Shown: positions 60,746 to 64,000 of the stretch, piece by piece
Layout of the letters: every line of letters starts with the position of its first letter
Position numbering within the stretch: position 1 is the first letter of the stretch
DNA from: Parafrankia discariae
Lineage (GTDB): Bacteria > Actinomycetota > Actinomycetes > Frankiales > Frankiaceae
DNA length: 64,000 nucleotides
Reading direction: 5' to 3'
NCBI RefSeq assembly: GCF_000373365.1
Contig: NZ_KB891252.1
Location: 186,001-250,000, forward strand
Made by a program: the position numbers and the translations under genes
Notes under the pieces: generated by a model
What the model saw: the letters and a program-made list of their open reading frames with translations, nothing else
Told to the model about the DNA's origin: nothing
Database searches by the model: none

Positions 60746-61513
60746 TCAGAGGCCGGGCGTCCGCGCGGGGGCGACCGCCGGGGCGATGTCGGCGTCGAGC
60801 AGCACGTTCTCCCCGCCGGCGGCGAACGTCAGCCGGTCGGCGCGCACCGTGGCGGACCGCAGCTTCATGTTGAACGGCAGCCCGGCCACGGGCACCCGCA
60901 CCGTGAGCAGCGACCGGACGGTGTCGAGCAGGCCCGGCGGGATCAACGCCTCCAGATCGGGGGCCAGCTCGCGCGGGGTGAAGGTGACGGCGTCCGGCGC
61001 GACACCGATGTCGGCCGTCCCGGAGACCGGGTAGGGCGTGCCGAGGAGGTCGACCGTCCCGCCGATCTGGATCCCCTGACCGGCCGGGCTGACCTTCAGC
61101 TGGGAGTTCTGGCTCGCCAGGTACGCGTTCAGGTCGTTGAAGGTCAGGTCGACCTCGGCGTCGACCCGGTCGACGGGAACCCGCTCGACCTCACCGCGCA
61201 GGACGTCGGAGAGCGGGAGCCGCACTCCCGTCAGGTCGGCGTGGACGCGGTCGACCCGCGTGCCGTCCTGTTCGTAGCCGTGGACCTCGAGCTCGACGTC
61301 GCGATACCGGCCCGCGACGACCTGGGTGAGGAAGGGGAAGCCGCCGAGGGACACGTCCGGCCGTTCGGCCAGGTTCTCGGCGTTCTGGGCCCTGGTCGCG
61401 ATCTGGTCGGCGACCACGCGCGCGGCGACCCGGTCCAGCACCCCGACGACAACCAGAGCCACGACCATCGTGATCAGGAAGATGCGCAGACCGCGCCGGC
61501 CGCCGGGGCTCAT
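60746..61513 (-). CDS. DUF2993 / LmeA-like envelope protein
   Basis: 255 residues. Membrane anchor or signal at residues 10-28 (IFLITMVVALVVVGVLDRV), then a DUF2993 domain: VSLGGFPFLTQVVAGRYRDVELEV, NDLNAYLASQ and PVAGLPFNMKL. Mycobacterial LmeA (Rv0817c) supports lipomannan elongation and lies in the same order. The ATG overlaps the upstream membrane protein stop (ATGA). Confidence 0.88.
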   Translation of the reverse strand: MSPGGRRGLRIFLITMVVALVVVGVLDRVAARVVADQIATRAQNAENLAERPDVSLGGFPFLTQVVAGRYRDVELEVHGYEQDGTRVDRVHADLTGVRLPLSDVLRGEVERVPVDRVDAEVDLTFNDLNAYLASQNSQLKVSPAGQGIQIGGTVDLLGTPYPVSGTADIGVAPDAVTFTPRELAPDLEALIPPGLLDTVRSLLTVRVPVAGLPFNMKLRSATVRADRLTFAAGGENVLLDADIAPAVAPARTPGL

Positions 61514-62670
61514 CCGGGCAGCTGCCGGCCGACCAGGTACACCATGGGCGCGGCCAGCGCGATCGGGAGCAGCGCGCCCAGCAGCACCCCGGCCAGTGCG
61601 CCACCCGGCGCGAGGACCCCGGCTCGTGGTTCGGCGTCGGGCGCTGACGGCGTTTCGGGCCCCGGCCCACCCGACGGCGTTTCGGGCCCCGGCCGGCCCA
61701 GCAGGAGGCTCACGCAGCCGGCGGCGACAGCCCCGGCGGCGGCGAGGGCCGCTGCCCGGGCCGCCCCGAGGTCGGTGAGCGAGCCGTAGAGCGCGCCCGC
61801 CCCCGCGCCGGCCACGGCGCCGACCGCCGCCCCGGCGAGGACCACGGCCCGGGCCACACCCCCACCGAGGTCGGCGAGCGTGGCCACCAGTCGACCGACC
61901 AGCACTGACGTCCCGACCCCGACCAGCCCGGCGATCACCATGCTGTCCGCGGGGTTCGGGGCCGCGGCCTCCGAGCGCAGCACCAGGAACCCGGTCAGGA
62001 AGGCGGTGACGGCGACACCGCCCAGCGCGGCAGCCATGTCACCGCTGACCCGGTCCGCCGCGCGGGACGGCCGGGCCGCCGCTGGGTCCGCGTCGCCGGT
62101 GGCGGGGGCTCCGGTGGCGGGGTCTCCGGTGGCGGGGTCTCCCGCGCCCGCGGTGGCCGCGGACGCCACCGCGCGGCCGGGCCGGTACACGCGCCGCGCG
62201 AGCTGGTAGAGCACCGTCACCGCGAGAGAGACCCCGATGACCCCGGCGACCGTGCCGATCCCGTTGTCGTCGTAGCCGTGGCCGCCCGCCACGCCGTCGC
62301 CGGGCCAGAGCACGGCGAGATCGCCGGCCAGCGCGCTGCCGGCGACCAGGACGACGGTTCCGGCCGAGGCGCCGAGGGAACACGTCCAGGCCCAGCCGAG
62401 AACGATCTGCGCCGCGAGCAGCACGCCCGCCAGCACCCAGGGACCGGCGGCCGCCGCGAACGCCGCGCCGGTGGCCAGCACCGCGACCGTCACCCCGACG
62501 GCCACCGCCTCAGACCCACCCGACAGAACCGGGACCGCTTCAGCCGCTTCGCCCTGTTCACCTGATTCACCCGACGCGATCGACAGATCCGGTGGGACCG
62601 GTTCGGCCGGGCGTGCCGCGCCGACCGGCCGGGCGGATTCCGGCGATCCGGGCGAACCGGGCTCGGGCAT
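61510..62670 (-). CDS. Multi-pass membrane protein, unknown function
   Basis: 386 residues with roughly eight hydrophobic segments (e.g. AVAVGVTVAVLATGAAFAAA, GVIGVSLAVTVLYQLA, MVIAGLVGVGTSVLVG). The central cytoplasmic loop has GDPATGDPATGAPATG repeats, and GPETPSGGPGPETPS lies near the C-terminus. No family named. ATG at 62670 precedes an acidic Pro/Glu-rich N-terminus; the frame extends to 62733. Coupled to the LmeA-like gene. Confidence 0.78.
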   Translation of the reverse strand: MPEPGSPGSPESARPVGAARPAEPVPPDLSIASGESGEQGEAAEAVPVLSGGSEAVAVGVTVAVLATGAAFAAAAGPWVLAGVLLAAQIVLGWAWTCSLGASAGTVVLVAGSALAGDLAVLWPGDGVAGGHGYDDNGIGTVAGVIGVSLAVTVLYQLARRVYRPGRAVASAATAGAGDPATGDPATGAPATGDADPAAARPSRAADRVSGDMAAALGGVAVTAFLTGFLVLRSEAAAPNPADSMVIAGLVGVGTSVLVGRLVATLADLGGGVARAVVLAGAAVGAVAGAGAGALYGSLTDLGAARAAALAAAGAVAAGCVSLLLGRPGPETPSGGPGPETPSAPDAEPRAGVLAPGGALAGVLLGALLPIALAAPMVYLVGRQLPG

Positions 62671-62816
62671 GGGCACCGCACCATGCTGCCACGGTCGATC
62701 GGCGAAGATTCCAGGGCCCGACGGTGGCCGCACGTGTCCGTTCGTCAGCCGGCCGCGACCGCCCGGCGCCGGGCCCCGCGCCGGGCCCGCGGTCCCAGGT
62801 GCCGGGGGAGGCTGGC

Positions 62817-63071
62817 TCAGCCTCCCGCGAACGGAGGTAACACCTCGACGACCGCCCCCTCCCGCAGCGTGACACTGCCGGGATCACGCCTGCCCACGGG
62901 CTCGTCGTCCACGAGGAAGGCGCACCGCGCCAGTACCGCGCCGAGCCGCTCGCCCCGGCGCTCGGTGACGTCCGCCAGCGCGGTCGCGAGCGTGGCGGCG
63001 TCGAGCTCCTCCTGGGCGACGCCGGCCGCGTCACGGGCCGCGGCCCAGTACCTGACCATGATGCGTGCCAC
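62817..63071 (-). CDS. MoaD/ThiS-like sulfur carrier protein
   Basis: 84 residues, ubiquitin-like beta-grasp fold ending in Gly-Gly, the residues that become a thiocarboxylate after adenylation. IMVRYWAAARDAAGVAQEEL at the start and FLVDDEPVGRRDPGSVTLREGAVVEVLPPFAGG at the end fit MoaD. GTG at 63071 has AAGGAG. No MoaE or MoeB gene is adjacent; the sulfur donor could be the nearby rhodanese (inference). Confidence 0.88.
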   Translation of the reverse strand: MARIMVRYWAAARDAAGVAQEELDAATLATALADVTERRGERLGAVLARCAFLVDDEPVGRRDPGSVTLREGAVVEVLPPFAGG

Positions 63072-63080
63072 GGCTCTCCT

Positions 63081-64000
63081 TCAGTCCACGTCGGTCAGTC
63101 GGTCCACGTCGCGGTCCACGTCGATTTCAGTCCGGGGGAACGGTTCGCCCAGTATCGGGGAGGTCTCCCCGGCGATGCGCCCCGCGCGCGCGGGCCACTC
63201 GGGGCGGCCGGCCAGCAGGTCGGGCAGATGGGCACCGATGCGGTCGAGCAGGCCCGCGGTGGCGGCCGCCTCGGCGTGCCCGAAGCCCGGGACCACCCAC
63301 AGCTGCCCGGTCGGGCCGGCCGCGGCGGCGAGCGCGCGCGGGTGCTCGAGGGAGAAGTACGAGTCACGGTCACCGTGCACGATCAGGACGGGCGTCGGCG
63401 CGATCCGTCCGATCAGCTCGACCGGCGAGAGCGGGACCGCCGGCCACGGTCGCGCGGCGATGCGCACGCCCAGGGCGACCCGGGCCGCCGCCCGTCCGGA
63501 CGCCGTCTCGGCGAACCAGTGGATGCGGCGCATCGGCGCGGTGTCGCGGACGAACCACCGGCTCGCGGCGCTGACGGCGACGACCGCGTCCGGACGGTGC
63601 CGGAGCCGGTGCCCGTGCACCGGCTCGCCACCGGCGGCGAGCCCCGCGTGCCGCACCACCGCGGCACCACCCATGGACCACCCCATAGTGACCACTTCGC
63701 GGTAGCCGAGCCGGCGCGCCTCGCCCACCGCCGCGTCGACATCGAGGACTTCGCGGTCCCCGAAAGTGCAGGTGCCGGTCGATCTGCCGTGACCTCGAAG
63801 GTCCATCGACAGCACACTCCCGTGCCGGCGCAATCCAGCTGTTACAGCACGCAGCGCGGGTCGCCCGATCGATCCGGAGAACCCGTGGACGAGAACGACG
63901 CAGACCGCGTGCGGGTCTGTCACCACAGGAACACGATTACGCAGCTCCGTGGCCAGGATCTCAGCGTCCGCGGTGGGAAGAAGTCGGTAGACAGTAGGAG
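63081..64000 (-). CDS. Alpha/beta hydrolase, 5' end beyond the window
   Basis: At least 306 residues. VVLVHGFSGS is the oxyanion motif, LSMDLRGHGRSTG follows, the nucleophile Ser is in GWSMGGAAV, the acid in LIVHGDRDSYF and His in VPGFGHAEAAA. The frame stays open through 64000, and the residues before the GTG at 63926 (LLPTADAEILATELRNRVPV) look like the normal N-terminal strands, so the real start is probably outside. Ends 9 bases before the MoaD-like gene. Confidence 0.87.
   Translation of the reverse strand, partial: PTVYRLLPTADAEILATELRNRVPVVTDPHAVCVVLVHGFSGSIGRPALRAVTAGLRRHGSVLSMDLRGHGRSTGTCTFGDREVLDVDAAVGEARRLGYREVVTMGWSMGGAAVVRHAGLAAGGEPVHGHRLRHRPDAVVAVSAASRWFVRDTAPMRRIHWFAETASGRAAARVALGVRIAARPWPAVPLSPVELIGRIAPTPVLIVHGDRDSYFSLEHPRALAAAAGPTGQLWVVPGFGHAEAAATAGLLDRIGAHLPDLLAGRPEWPARAGRIAGETSPILGEPFPRTEIDVDRDVDRLTDVD

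Overview
The window is about 73% G+C by eye, with dense genes, strong G/C third-position bias, many GTG starts and many 4-base GTGA/ATGA stop-start overlaps. This points to a high-G+C actinobacterium. A BldN-type ECF sigma factor, mycothiol synthesis (MshA), the small ribosomal protein bS22, SenX3-RegX3 and long Ala/Gly/Pro-rich linkers suggest a filamentous, sporulating, Frankia-like organism; the genus is an inference. No rRNA, tRNA, CRISPR array, insertion sequence or prophage gene was recognised.

Layout. (1) 1-7849, minus strand: hemL, a histidine phosphatase, an RlmA-type methyltransferase, then a System II cytochrome c maturation operon (resA-ccdA-resB-ccsB; ccsB runs off the left edge). 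(2) 8358-11738, plus strand: a PadR regulator, a DrrAB-type exporter and a CopZ-like copper chaperone behind a dyad operator. (3) 11845-18768, minus strand: a tightly coupled grx-rex-hemA-hemC-cobA/hemD-hemB operon with a Rex-type operator overlapping the grx stop codon. (4) 19107-25884: bldN, HAD phosphatase, acyltransferase, epimerase, SAM hydrolase, bS22, proC. (5) 25979-36465: a large acyltransferase, a methyltransferase, a TIM-barrel isomerase, a Ppx/GppA phosphatase, RegX3-SenX3 divergent from PhoU across Pho-box-like repeats, and gpmA. (6) 36541-40698: a three-way-junction RNA candidate, a Nur-like Fur regulator, YgfZ, an XRE regulator and a 754-bp non-coding stretch with an 18-nt minisatellite. 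(7) 40699-45302: a CUT1-type sugar ABC transporter. (8) 45653-53120: DUF349 protein, XRE regulator, HBHA-like protein, aldo/keto reductase, DUF1269 protein, methyltransferase, mshA, YbjN. (9) 53239-56335: two alpha/beta hydrolases and an AraC regulator broken by an in-frame TAG. (10) 56353-64000: nitrobindin-like protein, DsrE protein, then a sulfur-transfer cluster (Cys-rich leader peptide, DUF4395, rhodanese, DUF1416), a thioredoxin, an LmeA-like protein, a membrane protein, a MoaD/ThiS-like protein and an alpha/beta hydrolase running off the right edge.

How the parts fit: most of the gene content from about 1 to 53120 matches, from memory, the Mycobacterium tuberculosis interval Rv0474-Rv0529 in rearranged order, and 58161-61513 matches Rv0814c-Rv0817c. 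Themes are redox and heme (Rex, heme synthesis, cytochrome c maturation, mycothiol), phosphate control, and sulfur transfer.

The most notable items are the Cys-containing leader peptide with two mutually exclusive hairpins ahead of the sulfurtransferase operon (59745-59923), the Rex operator overlapping the grx stop codon, a SenX3 kinase with no membrane segments beside Pho-box-like repeats, the three-way-junction RNA candidate upstream of gpmA, and the nonsense-interrupted AraC gene.
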